From Fontibacterium subtropicum (lineage in GTDB: Bacteria > Pseudomonadota > Alphaproteobacteria > Pelagibacterales > Pelagibacteraceae): DNA of 64,000 nt. The DNA is taken from assembly GCA_965235415.1 (NCBI GenBank), contig CBDDXD010000002.1, positions 1-64,000 of the forward strand, in the 5' to 3' direction. Position 1 is the first letter of the stretch; the number at the start of each line of letters is the position of its first letter. The notes beneath the pieces are model-generated. The model had not been told where the DNA came from. It worked only from the letters and a program-made list of their open reading frames with translations, and did not search any database. A program made the translations under genes and the position numbers. Shown here one piece after another: positions 16,594 to 24,816 of this stretch.

Positions 16594-17665
16594 TAAAAAT
16601 TTTATTTAAATTTTTTAAAAATAAATTATTTTCTTTATTATTTCCAATAGTCACTCTTAGTGAATTAGGCAGTCCATAACCTTTCATTTTTCTTAATATA
16701 ATCTTAGATTTAATAAATTTATCATAAACTTTATCTGCTGTTATTTCTTTATTATCAAAACGCATTAAGAAAAAATTAGCCACAGGAACGTTAGTTAAAA
16801 TTCCTAAATTGACAAAATTTTCAAAAAATATATCGGCCCATTTACTATTGTGTTCTATATTCCTTTTTAACCAATTTTTATCATTCAGAGCCTCTACGCC
16901 TGCAACTTGTGCTGCTGAATTAACATTAAACGGGGGCTTAATAAGCTTCATTGCAGAAATCATGTTTTTTGGCCCATAGCCCCACCCAAGTCTTAAACTA
17001 GCAAGACCATATATCTTGGAAAAAGATCTAGTAACAAGAACATTGCTATAGCCTTTAAATAAATCTAGCCCTGAAACATAATCCTTATTAAGGACAAATT
17101 CAAAATAAGCGTCATCCACTACTAATAAAATATTACTACGTAATTTTTTTCTAAGTAATAACATCTCATTTTTGTCCAAATATGTTCCTGTCGGATTATT
17201 TGGATTAGCTAAAAAAACAATTTTAGTTTTGGTAGTTACCTTTTTTAATATAGATTCTATATTTGCTTTAAAGTCATCCTCTTGAGCAACAATAACTTTA
17301 CCACCGTGAATTTTGGCATAAATTCTGTACATTAAAAAACTATACTCTGTAACTATAACTTCATCGTTTGGTTTTAAAATTAATTGACAAGCTAAGCTAA
17401 TAATTTCATCAGAACCATTGCCAATAATAATATTATTGGGATTAAGTTTTAAATTTTTTGATATTGATTGAATTAAAATATTTGAGTTTCCATCAGGATA
17501 TCTAGATAATTTTTTACTACTTTTAATAAATGCAGAAATAGCTTTTCTTGAAGGTCCTAAAGCAGATTCGTTTGCTGAAAGTTTTATCGGTTTTTTAATA
17601 TTTTTTATCTGAGACAGACCGCCTACATATTTTAAATTATTAAAATTTTTAAATCTTAGAACCAT
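16586..17665 (-). CDS. hisC: Histidinol-phosphate (and aromatic) aminotransferase
   Basis: A 359-residue fold-type I PLP enzyme. Landmarks are the NPNNPTGTYL loop, DDAYFEFV for the cofactor Asp/Tyr, the Schiff-base Lys in SRSFSKIYGLASLRLGWG-type context (seen as SFSKIYGLASLRLGWG) and LRVTIG near the C-terminus. It transaminates imidazole-acetol phosphate in histidine synthesis, and with tyrA downstream probably also aromatic 2-oxo acids. It starts 242 bp from the divergent metW, whose long leader fills that gap. Confidence 0.92.
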   Translation of the reverse strand: MVLRFKNFNNLKYVGGLSQIKNIKKPIKLSANESALGPSRKAISAFIKSSKKLSRYPDGNSNILIQSISKNLKLNPNNIIIGNGSDEIISLACQLILKPNDEVIVTEYSFLMYRIYAKIHGGKVIVAQEDDFKANIESILKKVTTKTKIVFLANPNNPTGTYLDKNEMLLLRKKLRSNILLVVDDAYFEFVLNKDYVSGLDLFKGYSNVLVTRSFSKIYGLASLRLGWGYGPKNMISAMKLIKPPFNVNSAAQVAGVEALNDKNWLKRNIEHNSKWADIFFENFVNLGILTNVPVANFFLMRFDNKEITADKVYDKFIKSKIILRKMKGYGLPNSLRVTIGNNKENNLFLKNLNKIFNV

Positions 17666-17825
17666 ATTTTATAAATATTTGCTGATTTTATTTTTTAATT
17701 AACACAATGCTATTATGGTTGATACTCTTTATAAAAATAAATCTTATAAAATTTTTAAAAACAGCAACAAGATCAGCAATAAAACCGAATAAATTGACAA
17801 TAAATTATGCCTAAGATAAAAACCA

Positions 17826-17874
17826 TTTGCGCTGATTTACCGAATTGCGAGCGCACATAAACAGCTAAAAAGGT
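17826..17874 (+). promoter_or_regulatory. SAM-II riboswitch aptamer upstream of metW
   Basis: The sequence contains the conserved SAM-II blocks in order: GCGCTGATTTA, ACCG, TTGC, AGCGC, ATAAA and AGCTAAAAAGG. P1 pairs TGCGCT (17828-17833) with AGCGCA (17850-17855). The pseudoknot pairs ACC (17839-17841) with GGT (17872-17874), with a compensatory T relative to the marine metagenome aptamer I remember. One A is missing from the AACCG run. SAM-II riboswitches bind S-adenosylmethionine and repress methionine genes in alphaproteobacteria. A TTGACA box at 17794-17799 lies upstream, but the matching -10 is weak. Confidence 0.9.
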
Positions 17875-17900
17875 AAAAAAACACTTCAAAATGTTTTTTT
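17875..17900 (+). promoter_or_regulatory. A/U hairpin between SAM-II aptamer and metW start
   Basis: A7CA (17875-17883) and TGT7 (17892-17900) form a perfect 9-bp stem with an 8-nt loop, directly after the pseudoknot strand and 7 nt before the metW ATG. The loop/stem border also holds an ATG (17891) opening a three-codon reading frame (Met-Phe-Phe-stop). It may be part of the expression platform, as terminator-like element or ribosome-site mask; this is inferred from position. Confidence 0.45.
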
Positions 17901-17907
17901 AGTATAA

Positions 17908-18510
17908 ATGAAATTAGAGTCAAAAATAGTAGTAGATTTTATAAAACCATTCTCAAAAGTTTTAGACGTGGGTTGCGGTGATGGAAGTATTCTTCTTCAC
18001 TTAAAAAAAGAAAAGAAAATTGATGCTAGAGGCATTGAGATTGACCATGAAAAAGTTAAAGAAAGTCTAAGCAAAGGACTTTCTGTTGTCGAGGGTGATG
18101 CAGAAAAAGATTTGGTTAATTATCCAGATCAATCTTTTGATTACGTAATTCTAACACAAACTCTACAGGCTTTTTACAAACCTAGAAAAGTTTTACATGA
18201 ACTTTTAAGAATAGGAAAAAACGCAATTGTTTCTATCCCAAATTTTGGATACTGGAAAGTTAGATTTAGTTTGCTTCTTAAAGGAAAGATGCCAGTTACA
18301 AAAACATTACCTAATACATGGCACGATACGCCTAATTTACATATGTGCACTATTAAAGATTTTTTTGACTTATGTCATTCTGATAAGATTAACATAATAA
18401 AATCAATCGCAGTGACTCAGGATAGATCTTCAGTAATTTCAAATTTAAATTTGGAAATAAAAAATCTTTATTCTGAGTTTGGCATTTTTTTAATTAGTAA
18501 AAAAAACTAA
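17908..18510 (+). CDS. metW: MetW, SAM-dependent methyltransferase-like protein of methionine synthesis
   Basis: A 200-residue protein with the class I methyltransferase motif VLDVGCGDGSIL (about 18-29), GIEID as the acidic loop and FDYVILTQTLQAF, all typical of MetW. MetW pairs with homoserine O-acyltransferase MetX, which usually lies directly upstream; here it is absent and metW itself follows the SAM-II riboswitch. An in-frame TAA at 17905-17907 fixes the start at or after 17908. The next gene, gloB, follows after 13 bp. Confidence 0.88.
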   Translation: MKLESKIVVDFIKPFSKVLDVGCGDGSILLHLKKEKKIDARGIEIDHEKVKESLSKGLSVVEGDAEKDLVNYPDQSFDYVILTQTLQAFYKPRKVLHELLRIGKNAIVSIPNFGYWKVRFSLLLKGKMPVTKTLPNTWHDTPNLHMCTIKDFFDLCHSDKINIIKSIAVTQDRSSVISNLNLEIKNLYSEFGIFLISKKN

Positions 18511-18523
18511 TTATTTTTTAATT

Positions 18524-19286
18524 ATGGATATTCATATTATTCCGTGTCTAAAAGATAATTATGCTTATATCGTTGAAAATAAGAAAACTAAAAATGCATG
18601 TGTTATTGATCCGTCCGAATCAGATCCTGTTATAAATTTTTTAAAAACTAACAAATTAAATCTAAGATATATTCTAAATACCCATCATCATGCTGATCAC
18701 GTAGGGGGTAATTTGGAACTAAAGAAAAAATTTAATTCACAAATATTAGGCTTTGAAAAAGACAAAAATAGAATTCCAGGAATTGATATATTATTAAATG
18801 ATAAACAGATTTGGAATTTTGAAGGTTCTGATGTTCTAGTAGAACATGTTCCAGGCCATACATCTGCTCATATATTTTATTATTTTAAAAATGAAGAATC
18901 TGTTTTTACAGGTGATACTTTATTTTCTTTTGGTTGCGGAAGATTGTTTGAAGGTTCTTATTTAGAAATGGTAAATTCTTTAAAGAAAATTAGATCATTA
19001 CCACTTAAAACAAAAATATTTTGCGGACATGAGTACACAATTAATAATCTAAAATTTTGTATGGAATTGGATAAAAATAATTCTGAATTAAAAGAAAAAT
19101 ATAATGAAATAAGCAGTAATATTAAAAATAAATTACCTAGCGTGCCCTGTATTCTTAGATGATGAAATAAAATTAAATATTTTTTTAAAATTTGATGATT
19201 TAAATTTTAAAAAAAGAATAGGACTTGAAGATCTAAATGAAGTAGATTTTTTCAAGAAGATTAGAGATCTAAAAGATAACTTCTAA
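18524..19286 (+). CDS. gloB: Hydroxyacylglutathione hydrolase (glyoxalase II), frame-broken near the C-terminus
   Basis: The metallo-beta-lactamase domain is intact: THHHADHVGG (T53-H59), PGHTSAHIFYY, FTGDTLFSFGCGR and GHEYT, the ligands of the dinuclear metal site. It hydrolyses S-lactoylglutathione in methylglyoxal detoxification. The first frame ends at TGA 19160-19162 (212 residues) after LPSVPCILR. One extra base in 19145-19159 explains this: in the next frame the usual tail continues as LDDEIKLNIFLKF and ends at TAA 19284-19286, restoring 253 residues, the family length. As printed, the protein loses part of the glutathione-binding C-terminal domain. Confidence 0.85.
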
Positions 19287-19316
19287 AAACCAATACACTT
19301 GGGCATAATCGCAATC

Positions 19317-19344
19317 TTGACAAGCTAAGATGGCTATATATATT
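19317..19344 (+). promoter_or_regulatory. Sigma70-type promoter of rplU-rpmA
   Basis: A perfect TTGACA (19317-19322), a 16-bp spacer and TATATT (19339-19344) lie 25 bp before the rplU start. This placement argues that the in-frame ATG at 19330, inside the promoter, is not used. Confidence 0.7.
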
Positions 19345-19368
19345 GCCCAGACCTTAAAGAAATTACAT

Positions 19369-19776
19369 ATGACTTTTGCAGTAATCAAAACCGGCGGCAA
19401 ACAATATAAAGTATCAGCTAATGATACTATTAGAATTGAAAAGCTTGATGATAAAGCTGGTAAAACATTTGAATTTAAAGAAGTTCTTTTAACAACGGAC
19501 AATACGACGACTGAAATAGGTTCTCCAATGATCGATGGAGCATACGTTGAAGCAGAACTTTTAAAACAAGCAAGAAATGACAAGGTTATTATCTTTAAAA
19601 AAAGAAGAAGACAAAATTCAAGAAGAAAACGTGGACATAGACAGCATGTTTCAATAGTGAAAATTTTAAAAATTTATGGTAAAAGTGGAAAGCTTTTAGC
19701 TGAAGCTAAAAATACGACTGTAGAAAAAAAAACTACAGAAAAAAAAGTTGAAGCTAAAGTAACTGCTAAAAAATAG
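19369..19776 (+). CDS. rplU: 50S ribosomal protein L21 with basic C-terminal tail
   Basis: A 135-residue protein starting MTFAVIKTGGKQYKV, the conserved L21 N-terminus, with the KRRRQNSRRKRGHRQ 23S-rRNA-binding stretch. The core ends near residue 103. A Lys/Thr/Glu-rich tail (EAKNTTVEKKTTEKK onward) extends beyond E. coli L21. The start at 19369 is chosen because an earlier ATG lies in the promoter. rpmA follows after 10 bp. Confidence 0.93.
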   Translation: MTFAVIKTGGKQYKVSANDTIRIEKLDDKAGKTFEFKEVLLTTDNTTTEIGSPMIDGAYVEAELLKQARNDKVIIFKKRRRQNSRRKRGHRQHVSIVKILKIYGKSGKLLAEAKNTTVEKKTTEKKVEAKVTAKK

Positions 19777-19786
19777 ATAATAAACA

Positions 19787-20041
19787 ATGGCAACAAAAAA
19801 AGCTGGTGGCTCGACGAAAAATGGACGCGATAGCGCTGGAAGGCGACTTGGCGTAAAAAAATTTGGCGGTCAATCTGTAATAGCTGGAAATATTATTATG
19901 AGACAAAGAGGAACGAAAATGTTCCCAGGTAATAATGTTGGTATAGGCAAAGATCATACTATTTTTTCTAAAGTAAACGGCGTAGTAAAATTCGAGACAA
20001 AAAAACTCGGAAGAACTTACATTTCAGTAATCCCTCAATAA
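19787..20041 (+). CDS. rpmA: 50S ribosomal protein L27
   Basis: An 84-residue protein with the L27 signature: MATKKAGGSTKNGRDS at the N-terminus, which reaches the peptidyl transferase centre, then GVKKFGGQ and RQRGTKMFPGNNVGIGKDHT. It is co-transcribed with rplU, and a hairpin terminator follows immediately. The N-terminus has no cleavable extension of the Firmicutes type. Confidence 0.97.
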   Translation: MATKKAGGSTKNGRDSAGRRLGVKKFGGQSVIAGNIIMRQRGTKMFPGNNVGIGKDHTIFSKVNGVVKFETKKLGRTYISVIPQ

Positions 20042-20042
20042 A

Positions 20043-20070
20043 CTCAGTTTATTTTTAAACTGAGATTTTA
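20043..20070 (+). terminator. Intrinsic terminator after rpmA
   Basis: CTCAGTTT (20043-20050) and AAACTGAG (20057-20064) form an 8-bp stem with a 6-nt T-rich loop, followed by ATTTTAATT. It starts 2 bp after the rpmA stop and separates rplU-rpmA from obg. Confidence 0.8.
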
Positions 20071-20094
20071 ATTAATAATCAATAATATGATTGT

Positions 20095-21063
20095 ATGAAA
20101 TTTTTAGATCAAGTTAAAATTATGATTAAAGCCGGAGACGGCGGAAATGGTTGCGTTGCCTTTCGAAGAGAAAAATTTATTGAATTCGGAGGACCTTATG
20201 GAGGTGACGGTGGTGATGGTGGTTCAATAATTGTAAAAGCAGTAAACGGTTTGAATACTTTAGTTGATTATCGATTTGCACAACATCATAAAGCTCAAAA
20301 TGGATTTAATGGCTCTGGAAATAATAAAAAAGGACTATCAGGAAAAGATTTAATTTTGAAAGTTCCTGTTGGAACTCAAATCTATGAGGAAGATAAAAAA
20401 ACATTATTATTTGATTTAATAAAAGAAAATCAAGAATATGTTATAGCTAGAGGAGGAAGTGGTGGACTTGGTAATTCAAAATTTAAAAGTTCAACTAATA
20501 GATCTCCAAGAAAATTTACTTACGGAAAAAAAGGAGAAGAATTTACAGTTTGGCTGGAATTAAAATTAATTGCTGATGTTGGAATAATTGGTTTTCCAAA
20601 TGCTGGAAAATCTAGTCTACTCTCAATATCAACAAGAGCGAGACCTAAAATTGCTAATTATCCTTTTACAACTATAAATCCAAATCTTGGTGTTGTTTTT
20701 ATTGATAATAAAGAAATAATTATTGCTGATATTCCGGGTCTAATTGAGGGTGCTCACACTGGTTCAGGTTTAGGCGATAAATTTTTAAAACATATAGAAA
20801 GATGTAAAAGTATTATTCATATGATTGATATTAATGAAGAAGATTTAGTTAATAAATACAAGATTATTAGAAATGAACTTAAAGAATTTAACCCTGAATT
20901 AATAAAAAAAAGAGAACTTATTGTATTTAATAAGATTGATTTAATAGATGAGAAAGAAAAGAAAGAAAAAATAATGAATTTTACTAAAAAAATTAAGAAA
21001 AAAGTTTATGATATATCTGTTGAAAAAAATATTAATGTGAAAAATTTATTACGAGCTATTTAA
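20095..21063 (+). CDS. obg: Obg/CgtA GTPase
   Basis: A 322-residue protein: glycine-rich Obg fold (1-158, MIKAGDGGNGCVAFRREKF, GGPYGGDGGDGG), then a G domain with GFPNAGKSS (G1), switch TTINPNLG, DIPGLIEGA (G3) and FNKID (G4). There is no C-terminal OCT domain, so it is the short form. It acts in late 50S assembly and growth control. The rplU-rpmA-obg-proBA order is conserved in many alphaproteobacteria. proB starts on the base after its stop. Confidence 0.95.
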   Translation: MKFLDQVKIMIKAGDGGNGCVAFRREKFIEFGGPYGGDGGDGGSIIVKAVNGLNTLVDYRFAQHHKAQNGFNGSGNNKKGLSGKDLILKVPVGTQIYEEDKKTLLFDLIKENQEYVIARGGSGGLGNSKFKSSTNRSPRKFTYGKKGEEFTVWLELKLIADVGIIGFPNAGKSSLLSISTRARPKIANYPFTTINPNLGVVFIDNKEIIIADIPGLIEGAHTGSGLGDKFLKHIERCKSIIHMIDINEEDLVNKYKIIRNELKEFNPELIKKRELIVFNKIDLIDEKEKKEKIMNFTKKIKKKVYDISVEKNINVKNLLRAI

Positions 21064-22176
21064 ATGAATATTTTAAAATACAAAACAATTGTAATAAAAA
21101 TAGGATCAAGTCTCATTGTTGATGGAAAAAATAAAATAAAAAAAAATTGGTTTAATAAATTAATAGAAGATATTAATTTTTTAATAAAAAAAAATAAACA
21201 AATTATTATTGTTTCTTCAGGCGCAATTGCTCTTGGCTGCGATTTATTAAAAATTAATAAAAAAAATACAAAATTGAGCCAATTTCAAGCAATAGCAGCT
21301 ATTGGTCAAATTGAATTAATTAATCTTTTTAAAAAAGCATTTGAAAAGAAAAAAATCAAAATTTCTCAAATATTACTTACCTTAGAAGATACAGAAGAAA
21401 GAAGAAGATCGTTAAATGCCAAAGAAACAATCAATAATCTTTTAAAAATGTCTGTAATACCAATTGTAAATGAAAACGATACAGTTGCGACTTCAGAGAT
21501 AAGATACGGCGACAATGATAGATTGGCCGCTCGAGTTGCTCAAATATGTAACGCTGACTGTTTAATTATGCTTTCAGACATTGACGGTCTTTATTCTGCT
21601 GATCCAAAAAAAAATAAAAATGCAAAAATAATTAAAAAAGTAATAGCTATTGATAAGTCTATAGAGGCACTTGCTTCTGAAAGTATTAGCTCATATGGAA
21701 CTGGAGGAATGATAACTAAAATTAAGGCTGCAAAAATTTGTATGCAATCTGGTTGTGATATGATTTTAACAAGCGGGATGATTAATAATCCTATAATAAA
21801 TATTATTAAAAATAAAAATTACACTTTATTTGAATCCCAATCATCTTCTCTGAATGCAAAAAAACAGTGGATCTTAAATTCAATTGCAACCAAAGGTTCT
21901 ATTATGATTGATGAAGGCGCTGAAAAAGCATTAAGAAATGGAAAAAGTCTTTTACCAATAGGAGTAACTGCGATCGAGGGAAATTTTAATCGCGGCGATG
22001 CTGTTTATATTATAAATTCAAAAAACAAACGTATAGCAACAGGTATTACTGCTTACTCTAGTTTGGATGCTAAAAAAATTATTGGATTTAAAACTGATAA
22101 AATTAAAGAATTATTAGGATATGTTAGCCGAGGAGAAATGGTTCATATAGACAATTTAGTTTATCAGGCTGAGTAA
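21064..22176 (+). CDS. proB: Glutamate 5-kinase with PUA domain
   Basis: A 370-residue amino-acid kinase, first step of proline synthesis. Motifs are VIKIGSSLIV at the N-terminus, VSSGAIALG, NENDTVATSEIRYGDNDRLAARVA and the DIDGLYSADPK substrate loop. Residues from about 275 form the RNA-binding-like PUA domain found in long ProB proteins. It is in a proB-proA pair, 4 bp apart. Confidence 0.95.
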   Translation: MNILKYKTIVIKIGSSLIVDGKNKIKKNWFNKLIEDINFLIKKNKQIIIVSSGAIALGCDLLKINKKNTKLSQFQAIAAIGQIELINLFKKAFEKKKIKISQILLTLEDTEERRRSLNAKETINNLLKMSVIPIVNENDTVATSEIRYGDNDRLAARVAQICNADCLIMLSDIDGLYSADPKKNKNAKIIKKVIAIDKSIEALASESISSYGTGGMITKIKAAKICMQSGCDMILTSGMINNPIINIIKNKNYTLFESQSSSLNAKKQWILNSIATKGSIMIDEGAEKALRNGKSLLPIGVTAIEGNFNRGDAVYIINSKNKRIATGITAYSSLDAKKIIGFKTDKIKELLGYVSRGEMVHIDNLVYQAE

Positions 22177-22180
22177 ATTT

Positions 22181-23443
22181 ATGAATAATAGTTATTTAGA
22201 TAAAATAGGCTCTAATGCTTTAAACGCATCAAAAGACTTATCGCAATTAAACGAAAAGAAAAAAAATAAAGTTCTTAAAGATTTTTGTAAAAATATAAAA
22301 TTAAATAAATCAAAGATCTTAAAAGCAAATAAGATCGATGTTTCAAATGCAAACAAAAAAGGCCTTAGCAAAAATTTAATTGATCGACTAATTCTAAATG
22401 ACAATAAGATTAACTATATCATTAAGTCTGTTCAGGATGTTATTAAACTTAAAGATCCAACTCAAAAAATAATATCAAAATGGAAAAGGCCTAATGGAAT
22501 GGTAATTAATAAATATACAGTTCCTATTGGTGTTATTGGGGTAATATATGAATCTAGACCAAACGTTACATCAGATGTTGCAACTCTATGTTTTAAATCT
22601 GGAAATGCAGTTATTTTGAGGGGAGGAAGTGAAGCTATTAAAACAAATAAAGTTATTTCTGAATATTTTAGAAAATCTTTAAAAAAAAATAATATTAACG
22701 AAAATTGTATCCAATTAATTAATAATACAAATAGAAAATTAGTTGATTACATACTTTCGAAAATGGAAAAGTTTATTGATGTTATTATTCCAAGAGGAGG
22801 AAAAAACTTAGTCAAGAAAGTTCAAAAAATGTCTAATGTTCCAACTATTGGTCATCTGGAGGGATTATGTCATGTCTATATTGATAAATACGCAGATTTA
22901 AATATGGCAAAAAAAATTACATTGAATGCTAAAATGAGAAATACTAGCGTGTGTGGGGCTGCAGAAACTTTATTAATTGATAAGGCTTGTATAAAAACCC
23001 ACTTAAAACCGATTTTACAATTATTAAGTATTAGTGGATGTAAAATTATTGGTGATAAAATTACAAAAAAAAATTATACAAATTCTAATATTTTTTTGGC
23101 AACAGAACAAGATTGGAAAACAGAGTACTTAGACTCTTCAATCTCGGTGAAAATTGTTAATGGGGTAAATGATGCGATTGATCATATTAATAAATATGGA
23201 ACTCGTCACACTGATAGTATTGTTACTAATAATAAAAAAAATGCTTCATTATTTTTATCTAAAGTTAATAGTGCAATAGTTCTACATAATGCCTCTACTC
23301 AATTTGCTGATGGAAATGAATTTGGTTTTGGAGCAGAAGTTGGAATATCTACGGATAAATTACATCCTCGAGGACCAGTCGGTCTCGAGCAACTAGTTAC
23401 TTATAAATATCTAGTAAAAGGTAATGGACAAATCAGACCTTAA
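22181..23443 (+). CDS. proA: Gamma-glutamyl phosphate reductase
   Basis: A 420-residue NADPH-dependent enzyme of the aldehyde dehydrogenase fold. Landmarks are VIYESRPNVTSD, GGSEAIKTN, IPRGGKNLV, GHLEGLCHVY and the catalytic Cys in NTSVCGAAETLL, with NASTQFADGNEFGFGAEVGIST near the C-terminus split here as NASTQFADG and GFGAEVGIS. It makes glutamate semialdehyde from the product of ProB. The nadD gene follows after 18 bp. Confidence 0.96.
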   Translation: MNNSYLDKIGSNALNASKDLSQLNEKKKNKVLKDFCKNIKLNKSKILKANKIDVSNANKKGLSKNLIDRLILNDNKINYIIKSVQDVIKLKDPTQKIISKWKRPNGMVINKYTVPIGVIGVIYESRPNVTSDVATLCFKSGNAVILRGGSEAIKTNKVISEYFRKSLKKNNINENCIQLINNTNRKLVDYILSKMEKFIDVIIPRGGKNLVKKVQKMSNVPTIGHLEGLCHVYIDKYADLNMAKKITLNAKMRNTSVCGAAETLLIDKACIKTHLKPILQLLSISGCKIIGDKITKKNYTNSNIFLATEQDWKTEYLDSSISVKIVNGVNDAIDHINKYGTRHTDSIVTNNKKNASLFLSKVNSAIVLHNASTQFADGNEFGFGAEVGISTDKLHPRGPVGLEQLVTYKYLVKGNGQIRP

Positions 23444-23461
23444 TCTTTTTATTAAATTATA

Positions 23462-24025
23462 ATGAAAATTGGTATTCTTGGTGGAACCTTTGACCCTCCT
23501 CACATTGGTCATTTATGTATTTCATTAGAAGCAATCAAAAGATTCAAATTAAATAAAGTTATATGGCTCATTACAAATAAAAATCCTTTAAAAAGAAATA
23601 ACTTAGCTAATGATATTTCTAATAGAATAAAATTATGCAACGAATTTATAAAAAAAAATAAAAATATAATTAAAGTTCAGTATACTGAAGAAAAAACTGG
23701 ATCAAATTTCTTATTTGATAACATAAGTTACATAATAAATAAATCTGTAGAACATAAATACTACTTCATTATGGGTGCTGATAGTTTTGTCAAATTTAGT
23801 CAGTGGAAAAGGTATAATGAAATCTTGAACAAACTATCCATCATTGTGATTAATAGACCAGAATTCTCAATAAAATCATTAAATTCTATAGCTGCCAAAA
23901 AGCTGGAAAAATATAAATCTTTAGATTTTGTTTCAATTGATAAACAACATAGATGGTATTTTTTAAACACAAAAGGTATGAATATTTCATCATCAAAGAT
24001 AAAAAAAACTATTAATGCAAATTAA
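23462..24025 (+). CDS. nadD: Nicotinate-nucleotide adenylyltransferase
   Basis: A 187-residue nucleotidyltransferase with GILGGTFDPPHIGHL at the N-terminus (T/HXGH motif), IMGADSFVKFSQWKR and the ISSSKIKK C-terminal motif. It adenylates nicotinate mononucleotide in NAD synthesis. It overlaps rsfS by 11 bp; proBA-nadD-rsfS-rlmH is a standard alphaproteobacterial order. Confidence 0.93.
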   Translation: MKIGILGGTFDPPHIGHLCISLEAIKRFKLNKVIWLITNKNPLKRNNLANDISNRIKLCNEFIKKNKNIIKVQYTEEKTGSNFLFDNISYIINKSVEHKYYFIMGADSFVKFSQWKRYNEILNKLSIIVINRPEFSIKSLNSIAAKKLEKYKSLDFVSIDKQHRWYFLNTKGMNISSSKIKKTINAN

Positions 24026-24371
24026 AAAAAAAGAGGTGCTTCTAAAAGAGTTAATTAAAATTCTTGATGACAATAAAGCAAAAGACATTGTAACTATTAA
24101 TCTTGCGAACAAAAGTTCAATTGCCGATTATATGATTGTGGCTAGTGGCACATCTTCTAGGCACATTCAGTCTGTTTCTGAAAATACAATTGAAGAGTTA
24201 AAAAAAATGGGAATTAAAGGTTGTAAAATTGAAGGCAAAGATAGTGACAATTGGAAACTAATTGATGCAATTGATATTATAATTCACATTTTTCATCATG
24301 AACAAAGAAAAAATTATGAGTTAGAAAAAATGTGGGAAGATATTATTCCAAATCAAAAAATCTTTGTTTAA
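24015..24371 (+). CDS. rsfS: Ribosome silencing factor RsfS
   Basis: A 118-residue protein with the DUF143/RsfS features: KDIVTINLANKSSIADYMIVASGTSSRHIQS, the GKDSDNWKLIDAIDIIIHIF core and the RKNYELEKMW end. It binds L14 and blocks subunit joining when nutrients are scarce. The stop overlaps the rlmH start (TAATG). Confidence 0.93.
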   Translation: MQIKKKEVLLKELIKILDDNKAKDIVTINLANKSSIADYMIVASGTSSRHIQSVSENTIEELKKMGIKGCKIEGKDSDNWKLIDAIDIIIHIFHHEQRKNYELEKMWEDIIPNQKIFV

Positions 24372-24814
24372 TGAAGATAAAAATCCTTTGTTTAGGAAGA
24401 CTAAACAAAGATGAAGAAAATGAGCTGTGCAAAAGATATGAGAACAGACTCAAAAATTTAAAAAATAGTGGTATCACTAATTTTATAATTGAGCATATTT
24501 CAAAAAAAGAACTTGAAAATTTAATTAAAAATAAAAAAGAAAAAAAAATTATATTTCTTAGTGAAAACGGACAAGATTTTAATACTCAAAGCTTTTGTAA
24601 AAAATTAAAAAAACTAATCAGTTTATCTATTAAGGAAACCTTGTTTATTATTGGAGAACCAGAGGGATTTAAGAAAAGCCTTAACAAAGAAAGTTTTGAA
24701 GAAATATGTCTTAGCAAACTTACTTTTACCCACTCTTTAGCTAGAGTAATATTAACTGAACAAATTTACAGATGTGCTACAATTATGATAAACCATCCCT
24801 ACCATAAACAATAA
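24371..24814 (+). CDS. rlmH: 23S rRNA (pseudouridine1915-N3)-methyltransferase
   Basis: A 147-residue SPOUT methyltransferase: KIKILCLGR at the N-terminus, SENGQDFNTQSF, the cofactor-knot motif FIIGEPEGF and KLTFTHSLARVILTEQIYRC. The start at ATG 24371, overlapping the rsfS stop, is preferred over an in-frame ATG at 24332 that would lie deep inside rsfS. It ends 2 bp before ctpA. Confidence 0.93.
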   Translation: MKIKILCLGRLNKDEENELCKRYENRLKNLKNSGITNFIIEHISKKELENLIKNKKEKKIIFLSENGQDFNTQSFCKKLKKLISLSIKETLFIIGEPEGFKKSLNKESFEEICLSKLTFTHSLARVILTEQIYRCATIMINHPYHKQ

Positions 24815-24816
24815 TA

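Noticed and set aside
19330..19368. N-terminal extension of L21
   Set aside because: The earlier ATG lies inside the promoter and the conserved protein begins at 19369.
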